64,000 nt of DNA from Eledone cirrhosa (taxonomy: Eukaryota; Mollusca; Cephalopoda; Octopoda; Eledonidae): assembly GCA_964016885.1 (NCBI GenBank), contig OZ024742.1:119255516-119319515 (forward strand). The letters run 5' to 3'. A model generated the notes under the pieces. That model worked only from the letters and a program-made list of their open reading frames with translations. It was not told the DNA's origin and searched no databases. Of this stretch, positions 41,622 through 52,545 are shown piece after piece. Positions within the stretch are counted from its first letter, which is position 1. Every line of letters begins with the position of its first letter. A program made the translations under genes and the position numbers.

Positions 41622-42600
41622 TTAGCTGTATACTTTATGGAATGTTCTATGGGATTTATGCAAGCAGAGCGAAAATAAATCCGTACGTCTATTTATTATA
41701 GAATTAAAATTAGATATAATGGTACATTTCCCGGCTAGGCAGAGATTACATATTCTGGATAGGGAGAAATTCAGGTAAGGAAAGGCGTGGCAAACCTTCC
41801 TCCAAGAGATGTTATAGTTAATATTTTTGTCTTTTAAGGACCATATGAGTGCCGTGTTAGTTCTTTTAAGTTGGTATTTAAAAGACGATTTGTGATTATA
41901 AAATCTTGCTTTAAAGGAAGTGGAAGTGGAACCGAAATAGGTAAAAGAATTAGTACCAGTTATAACCTTACATTTATACACTAAGTTTTTATCAAGACAT
42001 TGGTTATTAAGAGGACATTTAGTTCTAACAGGGCAATTACAATTACGATTAGAGAAATTAACAGAGTTATTAACAAGTGACCTAGTATTATTTATAGAAG
42101 GAATTGGATTGAAGAAGTTATTTACGATAGGAACTATAGTTTCCTGATTTAGATTGGTATTATGAACATTCAACGAAGTTACGTTTGACGTCGTATTTAA
42201 ATTTACTGAATCTAGTCTAGAGTTAACAATGACGTCGGGTTTACTACTGCTATTATTATGACGCTCAGTGTTGGATGGATGTAATTTATTACTTAATATT
42301 TTATTATTGTGTTTAGAGATAATGCTAGAGATGTTGAAAGTGGTGGAATAAGAGAATTTGATTGTATGTTTGTTAAAGATTTTACTATAGATATGCGAGG
42401 GAGGGAAGCATTTATCTAAGACCCTAAAGAATAGATTATGAATATTATTAGTGATAGATAGAGAAAAAGGAGCATTATACCAAATCATATTTTTGTATCT
42501 AGGTCTTTTATTTAAGTTATTGGAGTGTTCAGGAAGTCGTAGTGTACGTATGAAAGGTATGGGAGGCAATTCGCGTCATAAAGGGCGGATTCATTAGATA
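41622..42600 (-). pseudogene. Penelope-like element copy 2: linker and GIY-YIG endonuclease
   Basis: A 315-residue uninterrupted minus-strand frame (42569-41622) begins in the region after the RT ('RYKNMIWYNAPFSLSI', 'NKHTIKFSYSTTFNIS'), runs through an Asn/Ser-rich linker, then 'CNCPVRTKCPLNNQCLDKN' (Cys cluster), 'LVYKCKVI', 'TYFGSTSTSFKARFYNHKSS' (GIY-YIG core with F replacing I) and 'SRICNLCLAGKC', 'INRRTDLFSLCLHK'. Codons upstream to about 42600 are also PLE-like. The RT is absent, so this is a 5'-truncated copy. The open C-terminal part suggests it is younger than copy 1. Confidence 0.85.
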
Positions 42601-43172
42601 TCCAACGGGATGTTAGGGGCGAGTCTTTTGTTTGATTCGAAGCCCTCGGCGATCAACTTCCCCTTCCCCCTGGGGCTAGGTCGATTCAGCGGCGCCTAGC
42701 CCAGACGATTTGCTACCATAGTTCACTATACTAGGTTAGATCTATTACACACTTTAGGGTTAAGGTTAACTAGACTCCGAGTGCCCAATTCACCCGCTTT
42801 ATAGCTGCGGCGGGGTTTTCTGGGCTTTCGACAGACTATTGTGCTGTGCTATCAGTTAGCGCACAATAGGTGTGTTTATAAACCATACTAACATGGTTAG
42901 TGTGGGTATGTGCCTATATATGGTCAAGTTGTGCTAGGTATAGTGAAAAGCCTTAAGTAGGTTCTACCCCAGGGTACTTGGCTTGTGGTCCAATAAGATG
43001 AATCAGGGAAGAGAGGAAGAAAAGTAAGAGATCTGGGGAGAAGAGAAGAGGTAGAGTAGTCTATATGTCTGTATGCACCTGAAGGGAAGTTAACGTCACA
43101 CAGGAACCAGGATGCAGTGCGGCGTGGTTTTACGTAGGCCATACAGGACGGAGGTATGCAGGTCCTACAGCG
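42601..43172 (-). other. Probable PLE copy 3 3' tail
   Basis: Lies between the PLE copy 3 stop and the 5' edge of PLE copy 2; no ORF of note. A stem-loop on the minus strand (about 42823-42856) has CUGAUAG and CGAAAG boxes but lacks stem I. Confidence 0.5.
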
Positions 43173-44519
43173 TTAGCTAATTGGTCTAAAATAATAGAAG
43201 GATCTAAGATTTATGTGCGGGCAAGAAGAGAATATCTCCGACTTCCTATTTAGCAGGTTCAGTTTGGAGTGTATTATGGCGTGTGATTCGGAGAGACAAA
43301 GGTCACAGGTCTTGCTAGGGGGTCTGTACTGCGATGATTTAGTGATGATTCTCCAATCAAGCGTGTATTGAATATCAGTGTTCTTCAGGAGGGATATGTT
43401 TCTAGCTAAGGATGTAGTATTCTTAAGTCTATCATGTCTAAATGTATAGCGATGGGAGTTGTATCTAGTCTTAAAGGGGGTCGATGTAGACCCTATATAT
43501 GTTTTGGAGGAGGTCCGAGTTGTAACATCACATGCGTAGACAATGTTATTTATTTAGGGGGCACTCCGCATTTCGTCTGCAGTTACATTTTCGGTGTATG
43601 TGATTCTGCGGCACAGGAGATGTTTGGTTTTTCGTCGTTCCAGATTTGGCAACCGTACATCAGATGTGTGGATAGTATTGCTGGGTGACGCCGCATCAGG
43701 TCCATCTAGTGGTTGCCGGTGTGCCGCAGCTGCAATGTTATCGAAACCCTTTCTAATTTTGTTGTTGTTCGTTATGGCTAGGTGACGAGCTAGATTTGGA
43801 GTAGTGGAGAATGATAGCTTAATTGTGTTTTTATTGATGATACTATGGTATTTACTACCGTGAGGGGGGGGGGGGTTCCAAGATCGAGAAGAATGCATTT
43901 GGTATATTGGTTGATACCTCCGAGTTGTAAGGTGGATTAAAGTAGGAATTGAATCTTCGTCTATTTTTCTTATTTTTCGTACTAGGGGAAGAGTTGACCC
44001 TGGGCATAGACAACCCATCTTCCGAGGTAGAGAGAACCTGGGGTGGTAACCTTATGCGGAGGGGTTCACAGGCTTCCCTGTCTTTCCTATTACACTTGAA
44101 TTTTCTAGCTTTAATCCTAGTGTTAGTGTTATTGCTATACCGATGAGGCGTGTTAAATGGAGTCCCTTGCGGTTGGTCAGAGCCGCCTACAGTACCCGTG
44201 TAGTTCCTATTTTTGTATCCGCTTCTATTATGTAAAGCCATATTGCGTGTGATTACATTATATTGTCCGGCCCTGGTGGTTTGGGCGTTGTTATATATGT
44301 AGTATATTTTTTCTCAAAAACCGGACTTTGCTAGTGCTTTATTATAGTACCTTGCATTATACCTAAATGCATGCTCATTATGTGATAGTCTGCTAATCCT
44401 GTTAGATACCCCTTTAATTATGGCATTTAGGACGGGTCTAGGGTGGTTAGAATTTGCATTCACGTATGTTAGTGTTTCATCTGGCTTGTGATAGGGTGAG
44501 AAGTATTTATTTTCCAAGT

Positions 44520-44525
<6 letters not shown>
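43173..44525 (-). pseudogene. Penelope-like element copy 3: RT end, linker, GIY-YIG endonuclease
   Basis: Minus strand in order: '[19 protein letters not shown]' and '[20 protein letters not shown]' (RT end), TGA at 44314, the same frame to 43855, a slip in the C11 homopolymer near 43865, then 'INKNTIKLSFSTTPNLARH' to 43554, another frame change, and 'TSSKTYIGSTSTPFKTRYNS' (GIY-YIG core), 'SLLKNTDIQYTLDWRIITKS', 'SKTCDLCLSES', ending at TAA 43173-43175. The 5' border is a (TA)n tract at nearly the same residue as PLE copy 1. Confidence 0.85.
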
Positions 44526-44566
<41 letters not shown>

Positions 44567-44570
44567 ATAT

Positions 44571-44649
<79 letters not shown>

Positions 44650-44695
44650 TATATATATATACATAGATACATACATATATATATATATATATGTA
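44521..44695. repeat. (TA)n with ACACAC break
   Basis: Long TA tract bordering PLE copy 3. Open frames of alternating Ile/Tyr here are artefacts. Confidence 0.95.
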
Positions 44696-44750
44696 TATGC
44701 ATGTATTAATGTATATATATGTGCACGTATATATGTATGTATATGTGCGT

Positions 44751-45033
44751 GTTTGGCTGTGTGTATGTATATGTACTTATTTCAAGAATAAACAAGGCAA
44801 AAACAGAGATGCAAAAACAAAAACACAAAGTCTTATTTGTTGGTAAGAATCAAATGTGGGTTTCTACGAATTTGCTATTTCCTGAAGAAGGTCTTATGTC
44901 CGATACGTGGAAACCCACATTTGATTCTTCCCAACTAATAAGACTTTGTGTTTTTGTTTTTACATCTCTGGTTTTGTCTTGTTTATTCTTGAAAGAAGTA
45001 CATATACATACACACAGCCATACACGCACACAC
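44751..45033. mobile_element. Palindromic repeat family T
   Basis: Arms of about 115-130 bp ('AAACACAAAGTCTTAT', 'GAATCAAATGTGGGTTTC' and inverse) surround a 35-nt spacer. The spacer holds CUGAAGA (44882-44888) then GAUACGUGGAAAC, resembling a hammerhead whose GAAACGU strand has decayed. TA/GT repeats border both sides. Confidence 0.75.
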
Positions 45034-45059
45034 ATACATATATACGTGTACATATATAT

Positions 45060-45073
45060 ACATTCATACATGC

Positions 45074-45159
<86 letters not shown>

Positions 45160-45178
45160 GCGTGCGTGTGTGTGTTGT
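45060..45178. repeat. (TA)n then (GT)n
   Basis: Two-part microsatellite. Confidence 0.9.
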
Positions 45179-45539
45179 AGAGCTATAATTAAATATTAAC
45201 AATAAGCATTGAGCTGATTAGTATTCGAATTTTGCTAAAGCCAAGGACGCTCACGGCTAGTCATTCAGTCTTTATATATACATGTCTGTAGGATTAAAAA
45301 TATACACGTGTGAGTCATAGCTATATATGCATGTTTACAAACATAAAAACTGTTATACTATTAAGTTTCAAAAACCTGGTGGAATGCGGTAGAAATATAT
45401 AAAGGGCAAATGACAAATAAAACAAAATAAATTAATGTTTTACCCACTGTATTTTAACATGATATTTCAGGGCGGAACCCCCTTTTCAAACGGTTCAAAA
45501 TAAAAACGAACATGATAAACACATTTCTATTACAGCCGT

Positions 45540-45540
<1 letters not shown>
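45179..45540. other. No feature recognised
   Basis: Contains 'GGGCGGAACCCCCTTTTC' near 45470, possibly another repeat end, but no partner was found. Confidence 0.35.
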
Positions 45541-45579
<39 letters not shown>

Positions 45580-45632
45580 GCGCGCGCACACACACACACA
45601 CACGCACGGACACACACACACACACACACATA
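45541..45632. repeat. (CA)n/(CG)n microsatellite
   Basis: Includes a CGCGCGCGCG stretch, a potential Z-DNA-forming tract. Confidence 0.9.
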
Positions 45633-45699
45633 TGTATGTAAATAAGAATCTATGAATCTTTGTATGTATGTATATATGAATGTATGTATCTTTGTATGT

Positions 45700-46254
45700 A
45701 TGTATGAAAGTTATGTTGGGTCACTCTTGAGTGCTACTGATAACATATAACCCAGTACAACATGTCGCATGGTCGGGTCGTCGGCAACTAAACCTGACAA
45801 AGGGTGGAAGAAATTATAAGAGTCAACGGCCATCCTAAAATGTGTAAATATGTATATACACATATACATATGTATATGCATGTGTGCATGTGTATGTATA
45901 TGCGCGGGGACATGGAAATAGTCGGGCTGGATACCCGATTCACATGGTTAAACCACTGTGAGTGAAGGACCCCTAGACTTTGTCAGGGTATTTCTCTAGG
46001 ATAAGGCAACTCAAAAAACTAGGATAACCCCGATATAAAATCTGCGGCTCAGTAGTTACCGATGATGTTGATGTTTTCTTCTTTTCGGGTTATAGCTACT
46101 GTCGCTCAGAGAGTGGGATTGGCTCAGTGCACAGTCTTTCCTCACTTTAAAAAAATCTTCATGCACAGGTATTGCACAATGGAATTAATTAATAATTATT
46201 AATAATGGTATATCATGCAATGGCCATACTCGATAACGAGGGGGCAGCCATCAT
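45700..46254 (+). mobile_element. Element X, divergent copy
   Basis: Contains 'CCCAGTACAACATGTCGCAT', 'TCGGGTCGTCGGCAACTAAA', 'TTGACTTTGTCAGG'-like and 'GTGGGATTGGCTCAG' blocks in the order of copy 4, with an inserted GTAT-rich section at 45840-45900. Ends 'GGGGGCAGCCATCATG' at (TATG)n. Confidence 0.65.
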
Positions 46255-46356
46255 GTATGTATGTATGTATGTAAGTATGTATGTATGTATGTATGTATGT
46301 ATGTATGTATGTATGTATGTATGTATGTATGTATGTATGTATGTATGTATGTATGT
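46255..46356. repeat. (TATG)n microsatellite
   Basis: About 25 units between element X and LINE-A copy. Confidence 0.95.
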
Positions 46357-47094
46357 TCTTCTGGTTTTATAATTTCACAAAGTTTTACCAATAGAGAGAG
46401 AGTCGGTTTCTAACATAGACACAAGACTCTCTCATTGGAATTTACATAACATCAACTAGGTAGATATTATGTATGCATGCATGTGTAGATATGGATGTTA
46501 TTGTATGTGTGGTTGTGTATGTTTTGAGTTGTATGTGTGCTTGTGTTTATGCTTAGTATCTGAACTTGTGTATATGCAGTTATTACATGCAAACATTTTG
46601 GACTGTTTTACATATTTTTACTGTTCCATTAATGGATTGTACTTGTAATTTCCTAACTAGATGTGTTCTTTCTGTTCCTGCGAAGCCCAGCTTCTCAAGA
46701 TTTGTATTGAGGCAGTTACGAACATATCCCAGTGTCCCAATAACCACAGGCATAAATCTGAAGGTGTAATCAGGGTGGAGTATCTGCATATTTCTCATCA
46801 GTTCTGCATAAATAATCTCCTTTTCGCTAATCTTTGATATTATATTGGCATCTGCTGGGCAGCTAACTTCCACTACTGTGCATGCATTCTTTTCCCTGTC
46901 CCATATCATAATATCTGGTCTGTTATGCCTGCATTTTATTGGGGTTTTTACTGGAACATTCCACCAGTACTCTTTCATATTATGTACATGGATGTCTTCC
47001 ACATTGCTGTAGCTTTTAATGTATTTATTATCGGGGCTATATTTTCTACGGATTGTATTGTATTATAGGAACTATCTTTTCTACTGATTGAATT
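46357..47094 (-). pseudogene. LINE-A 3' copy with intact RLE motif
   Basis: The minus frame 47002-46583 reads 'VPVKTPIKCRHNRPDIMIWD', 'ACTVVEVSCPADANIISKIS', 'FRFMPVVIGTLGYVRNC' and 'SINGTVKICKT'. The PD...E nuclease residues are intact here, making it the reference for the damaged copies at 7.1 and 38.5 kb. It is 5'-truncated, bordered by (TATG)n on both sides. Confidence 0.85.
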
Positions 47095-47118
47095 GTATGT
47101 ATGTATGTATGTATGTAA
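47095..47118. repeat. (TATG)n, short
   Basis: About six units, joining LINE-A 5' side and element X copy 4. Confidence 0.85.
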
Positions 47119-47699
47119 CATGTATCCCAGTACAACCTGTCCCATGGTCGGGTCGTTGGCGACTAAACTGGCAACCCCACCAATGTTTCTTGGTGAGGAG
47201 GGTGACTTTGGACATCCTGCAGGACTAAAAACAAAACTTGTCAAAGGGCAAAGGAGCTCTTAAGAGTCAATGCCCATCCAAAATCACCGGGAGAGATGAC
47301 CCCTTAGCCTTTGTCAAGGCAGAATTCTAGGAGAAGGAAAACTCTGATATAACACCTGCAACCCTGATGGTATCCAATGATGTTGACTTGTTCTTCTTTT
47401 TGGTAAATATCATCTTGGTTAAGAGAGTGGGACTGGCTTTGTGCAGAGCCTTTGCTCACTATAAAAGCTTCACGGCACAGGCATAGCTTTATATCTGGAG
47501 ATCTCTCTGCACTTATCGTGACATGGTACCATGGGCCCAGCACTATGTGTCAATAATTGTCACAGGTGTAGTGTTTGTACCAGAGTTTTCAAGTCGCTGG
47601 CTGGACTAAAAAGTCACACTCGTTCAGCGCATCGGTAGGGATTCTCCTACATGGATATAAAGTAGTGGCCGTACTCTAAAACGAGTTGGCAGCCCCCAT
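47119..47699 (+). mobile_element. Element X, most complete copy
   Basis: About 580 bp from 'CCCAGTACAACCTGTCCCAT' to 'GAGTTGGCAGCCCCC', with (TATG)n on both sides. It includes an extra 5' part ('AACCCCACCAATGTTTCTTG', 'GGACATCCTGCAGGAC') absent from copies 1 and 2. Confidence 0.75.
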
Positions 47700-47850
47700 G
47701 CATGTATGTATGTATGTATGTATGTATGTATGTATGTATGTATGTATGTATGTATGTATGTATGTGTGCACGCATGCATGTATGTATGCTTGTATGTATG
47801 TATACATGCATGTATGTATTTATGACTGTATGTATGCATATATGTAAGTA
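47700..47850. repeat. (TATG)n, degenerate at right
   Basis: Right border of element X. A G10 run follows at 47899. Confidence 0.9.
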
Positions 47851-48116
47851 TGCAGGCGCGGTGGAAGCATTTCTGAATTGTGTGTTTGTGTGTAGGAGGG
47901 GGGGGGGGCATATTTGGTCAATTTAGTTCTAGTGATTAGTTTCGCTGTTATTATCAAATATATGTAATACATAAATACTTCGATATGCGATAAACATAGC
48001 ATCTACATAAATTGTAGCGCATATACTGATAGATGTGTATTTTGGTAGTTTGGGGAGAATATATAATTATTGGTGGGGCCCATCCCCCCACCCTGCCCGC
48101 AGTTCTACTGTTCCTT

Positions 48117-48171
48117 GTATGTATGTATGTATGTATGTATGTATGTATGTATGTATGTATGTATGTATGTA
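48117..48171. repeat. (TATG)n microsatellite
   Basis: About 14 units. Confidence 0.95.
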
Positions 48172-49086
48172 TGTGTGCGCGTGTTTGTGTGGGTGTGAGT
48201 AGTTGTCCCCTCGCAATCTCTCGGTGTAGAGAATGATTGTCACCAGATTTCAATTCTCTAAACCAACATATGACCATTACTATTTCATATATATAAAAAA
48301 AAAAAAAAAAAATCTGTCTCTTAATAGTTAGCTCAATCACCGGAGGCAAACACGTACACAGTCCTCACCATGTGATGACACTGAACGGAAAGCGATAATC
48401 TTTTTGCTGCACATAATATTTAATGTATATCTAATTTCAGAGTTGATCTCATGACATAATGGTGGTTAAAACTGACAAGCTCTAGACAAGCTCTTTCAAA
48501 TATTTCGTTGAAAAGGGCTCGGTCACAATGAAACATATGGCAATGTACAACTAATCACGTATATTTTAATGTAAAGCTTAACGATGGTTTATAATTAAGG
48601 CAGAAAGCCAGCAATTTGAAGGAAGAAGGAAGTCGATTATATCAACCATGTACTTGACCGACACTTTATTTCATACATATATTTTGTGTTTATTAAAAAA
48701 GATAAAAGAAAGAAAATTATAATTTATCAATATTTTATTTTTAATCGAAAAAGGAGAAAAAGAAAAAAATTGAATAGCTGAAGTAAGGGAAACGGTGAAG
48801 GAAGCGACAGACTTTACACAGTCGAAACAAAATGGCGAAGGATTGCCACGGAGAACAGCCAGCGACACCAGCTACATAAGCAACTCTACATCACGAGGCT
48901 TCTTCTTCAGGTGGAACGAACTCCTTCCGATTTTGCAAAGGTAAACGGCAGTTCAGGGATCGAGGGGACCAGGGATCTTGCTGTTGATTATATTATTGAT
49001 CCTGGAAGGAAAAGTTGCCTGGAGGAAATAGCACAAAGTATTTTGCCAGACACTCAAACGATTCTTCTAAACCACCGTGCTCGAAT
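48172..49086. other. No gene recognised
   Basis: An A19 tract is at 48296-48312. The rest is unassigned, AT-rich on the left and more mixed near 48780-49080. Confidence 0.4.
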
Positions 49087-49180
49087 AATAATTGTTTCTA
49101 CTTTTGGCACAAGGCCAGCAATCACCCCAGTGCATTACTGGTACTTTATTTTATCGACCCCGTAAGGATGAAAGGCAAAC
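49087..49180 (-). mobile_element. Truncated first-family SINE
   Basis: Only the central/3' segments remain ('GGCACAAGGCCAGCAATCAC', 'ATCGACCCCGTAAGGATGAA'). Confidence 0.8.
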
Positions 49181-49339
49181 CTAACAATAATAATGATGTC
49201 TTTATATCACTATTCTTCTCTAAACATAGTCTTTAAAGAATCCCCTTTCTTTAAATCCATCAACCAATGTCCCCCACCCATCACAATCACCACCCTCTCC
49301 TACCACCAGAACATTTAAATACCACCATATTACATCGAC

Positions 49340-49485
49340 AATTGGCTTCCTGATGATTTCTCCCGAATGAAACAGTTCTAGTCATGTAGGAGCCATTTCT
49401 ATATTAAATATTTATACTCTGCTATGTATTGAGTACCTTACTTACTGTGGTTACCCCTGATTGAACACGAGATAACCCCCCCCCC
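49340..49485 (+). mobile_element. Family S, copy 2 (single arm)
   Basis: Matches the right arm and tail of family S copy 1 ('CCCGAATGAAACAGTTCTA', 'CTCTGCTATGTATTGAGTAC') and ends in a C9 run and TA repeats. Confidence 0.8.
49343..49395 (+). ncRNA. Hammerhead ribozyme (family S), copy 2
   Basis: Stem I UGGCUUC (49343-49349) pairs over seven positions with GGAGCCA (49389-49395), one of them G-U. CUGAUGA at 49350-49356, stem II UUUCUCCCGAAU (49357-49368), GAA (49369-49371), stem III closed by ACA/UGU (49372-49387), H17 = A (49388) in a GUA triplet. The core is complete; stem II is short and begins with a U-U mismatch, which may weaken activity. Confidence 0.75.
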
Positions 49486-49681
49486 ATATATATATATATA
49501 AATAAATAAATATATATATATATAGTTGAACAAATAAAACGAAACAAACACAGGGATGCAAAAACACAAAGGAGGAAGTTCGACACTTCGGAGGTTCTTT
49601 GTCGTGAAATAGAGAGTTCGGATAGGGAGAGAGCAGGTAGATACATGAAAGTTTGGAAAAGGTTGAAAAGGGGTGAAATTA

Positions 49682-49798
<117 letters not shown>

Positions 49799-49826
49799 AA
49801 CAAAAGATGGTTAAAAGAGTTCCATG

Positions 49827-49897
49827 TATTTTATTATGCGCATTTCAAAAACAAATATCATCATGCAATAATATTTGTGTTTTCATCAGATAAAACA
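49827..49897 (-). ncRNA. Canonical hammerhead ribozyme (PLE tail), left
   Basis: The exact reverse complement of 50905-50975 (71 of 71 bases), so it has the same core, stems and cleavage site on the minus strand: UGUUUUAU, CUGAUGA, 36-nt stem II hairpin, GAA, AUGCGCAU, A, AUAAAAUA. Confidence 0.8.
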
Positions 49898-50904
49898 GGA
49901 GCACATTTATGAAGGTTAAAAAACACTTGTGGATAGTTCAGTTTTAAATCAACATATGAGAAGTGGTTTTAGATTGATGTGTGATATTGGGAAAAATATT
50001 TTATTTAGAGGGGGGGGGGTGTTGGAAAGGATGAAAGAAAGGAGGAGATGAGTGTGAAGGTGAAGAGGGAGGAGTATAATGAGGAAGGATGAGATAGGAG
50101 GAGAGATGGGTGATAGAGAGAGAGAGATAGCTTTTATAACTGAGAAAGATATATTGTTTTACATAGAGAGGTTGAAAACCGTTGGAAGATAATGTATAAA
50201 TTAAAAGAATTTGAAAATTAACGAAGAGAAAAATAATGTAAAGTTAAGGTTTGAATATTGAGGGGTTTGATAATATGTGCGAAGAAAAAGAAAGAGTTAA
50301 TATGTATTGAGAATAATGAGTTAGATGAAGGGGAGAAAAGAATAATGAATTGAGGATGAATAATCTAACGTCAAAAAAAATGTATATGTTTACGAAGGGT
50401 TTTTACAAGGTGATATAGTGTAAGAATGTGTTGTGTTATGTAATAATTGATTCTATGTTAGGCAAGAGTGAGAAAAGGTACAGATTAGGGGTTAGATATT
50501 AGAAGAAGAAGAGAAGGAAGGGAAGTGATAAATAGGGGTGATGTAGAAAGAGTAGACAAGTATTATAGAATTTGAAAATTAACGAAGAGAAAAATAATGT
50601 AAAGTTAAGGTTTGTATATTGAGGGGTTATCACTATAGAGACTATGTAAAACAATATATCTTTCTCAGTTATAAAAGCTATCTCTCTCTCTATCACCCAT
50701 CTCTCCTCCTATCTCATCCTTCCTCATTATACTCCTCCCTCTCCACCTTCACTCTCATCTCCCCCTTTCTTTCATCCTTGCCACCCCCCCCTCTAAATAA
50801 AATATTTTTCCCAATATCACACATCAATCTAAAACCACTTCTCATATGTTGATTTAAAACTGAACTATCCACAAGTGTTTTTTAATCTTCATATCACGTG
50901 CTCC

Positions 50905-50975
50905 TGTTTTATCTGATGAAAACACAAATATTATTGCATGATGATATTTGTTTTTGAAATGCGCATAATAAAATA
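50905..50975 (+). ncRNA. Canonical hammerhead ribozyme (PLE tail), right
   Basis: Stem I UGUUUUAU (50905-50912) pairs all eight positions with AUAAAAUA (50968-50975, one G-U). CUGAUGA at 50913-50919. Stem II is a 36-nt hairpin (50920-50955) with 15 of 16 pairs and a GCAU loop. GAA at 50956-50958. Stem III AUGCGCAU (50959-50966) is self-complementary, giving a two-pair stem in cis or an eight-pair one between two molecules. H17 = A (50967), cleavage triplet AUA. All consensus core bases are present. Confidence 0.8.
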
Positions 50976-51098
50976 CATGGAACTCTTTTAGCCATCTTTT
51001 GTTCTTATATATTATGTATACTCCAGTCCTACAAACTGTAGAGTGCTTCTTATCCGATATCTGCATTGCTTTATTGTACTACAATAAAACTCACCTCC

Positions 51099-51102
<4 letters not shown>

Positions 51103-51158
<56 letters not shown>
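51103..51158. repeat. (TA)n microsatellite
   Basis: Right border of the inverted tail pair. Confidence 0.95.
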
Positions 51159-51164
<6 letters not shown>

Positions 51165-51214
51165 TGAACGGGTTTCGCTGACCGTGGTGATCTCTGCCAA
51201 ACATCTTTTGTAAT

Positions 51215-51390
51215 GTATCTTCTTATTGGCTAATTTCATCGTCTTATTGGCTAATCAACCAATGAGAGTAATTGTTGCTCAAAAGCATCCGCCACTTTGT
51301 TTTCACGTTTATTTATCGTTTCGCTTTCGAATCTTCTTCCTGTATTTCGTCGTTTATCCTCAAAATATTTTTCTCGTTTTGGTAAGTTAT
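51215..51390 (+). promoter_or_regulatory. Possible CCAAT-box cluster with downstream splice-donor-like site
   Basis: Two ATTGG words (51225 and 51246) lie in a tandemly repeated 'TCTTATTGGCTAAT' segment, and a CCAAT (51259-51263) follows. About 120 bp downstream is GGTAAGT (51381-51387), a good 5' splice site. Together this resembles a promoter with a short untranslated first exon, but no TATA box, CpG enrichment or coding exon supports it. Confidence 0.3.
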
Positions 51391-51821
51391 ATTGTTAATT
51401 TATATATGATTTTTAAATTTATATTAACTATTTTTTTTCAGTTCGTTATAACATGCTTATAATATTGAATGTACCATATTTACTTGTATATTTGTCCGTA
51501 TTATTGTTCGTTTTATGTTAGATTATTATTTTATTATTATTATGTTAGATTATTTTTTTTATTATTATGTTAGTATGTAATATTTAATTTTTATTAATTC
51601 AACTATAACAATTATTATGTAAAATATATTTATTTAATATTGATTGTTTTCTGTAGTTATTTATATTAAAAGTCTGAAAATATTTTTATACATCTTACAA
51701 TAATATTTATAAGATCATTTATACATTAACAATTATATAATCTAATTACATTACAACGATAATTTATTATTAATATATATCATGTTTAACTAGAGTTATT
51801 ACAAACGTTGCCTTAAAAAAT
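51391..51821. other. No feature recognised; very AT-rich
   Basis: Long T/A runs, no repeat partner found. Confidence 0.4.
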
Positions 51822-52275
51822 ATTAAACTAGACCTGAAAAATGCGCAAGCTCAAAAGAGCCACAGAATGTTATAATAAACCTTCAAAAGTGTGGAACTAG
51901 AGTTGTTGCTCAAAAATATTGTTATCATTATCTATCGTACACTCTGTGGCATCCTTTTATAAAAAAGAGACTCATAACGAACTCAAGATGCTACAATTAT
52001 TTAAGCTAATGTTCAATATCTCATATTAGATGTTTAGTAATGATTAATACGAAATGCACTTAAACCGAATTCTATATTATAAATTCACTTAAATAATTAT
52101 CGTGTCGACTTGAGTTGGTTATGAATCTCTTTTTTATAAAAGGATGCCACAGAGTGTACGATAGATAATGATTACAATATTTTTGAGCAACAACTCTAGT
52201 CCCACACTTTTGAAGGTTTAATATAACATTCTGTGGCTCTTTTGAGCTTGCGCATTTTTCAGGTCTAGTTTATAT
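51822..52275. mobile_element. Foldback element with 155-bp terminal inverted repeats
   Basis: Arms 51822-51982 and 52115-52275 are inverted and over 90% identical by eye. The outer ends read 'AAACTAGACCTGAAAAATGC' and its complement, followed on the right by TA repeats. The 130-bp spacer has no ORF. No hammerhead core was found. It fits a MITE/foldback-type DNA element or an inverted junction of an unknown repeat. Confidence 0.75.
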
Positions 52276-52364
52276 ATATATATGTGTGTGTGGTGTCTCT
52301 AATGTATGTGTATGTAGTAGCAGTGAATTATGTCAACTGTCTCAGACATTCCACTATTATTATT

Positions 52365-52545
52365 TGACAGGATTGGCAGAGCGTCGGACACTATGCTTTA
52401 CAATTTAGAGTTACGGCCCTTTACGTTCCATGTTCAAATCCCGCCGAGGTTAGCTTTTCGGTAATGCACTGAGGTCAATTTAATCGACTTTCACACCCAA
52501 TTCACAAATTACTGGCTTAGTGCCTAAAAGTAGAAAAAAAAAATT
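52365..52545 (+). mobile_element. First-family SINE
   Basis: 'GGATTGGCAGAGCGTCGGAC', B-box region 'GTTCAAATCCCGCCGAGG', an internal deletion of the 'CTTTCATCC...TACCAG' section, then 'GTGCCTAAAAGTAGAAA' and a (TTG)n tail. Confidence 0.8.

Noticed and set aside
42823..42856. Hammerhead in the PLE copy 3 tail (CUGAUAG, CGAAAG)
   Set aside because: Two core deviations and no stem I complement.
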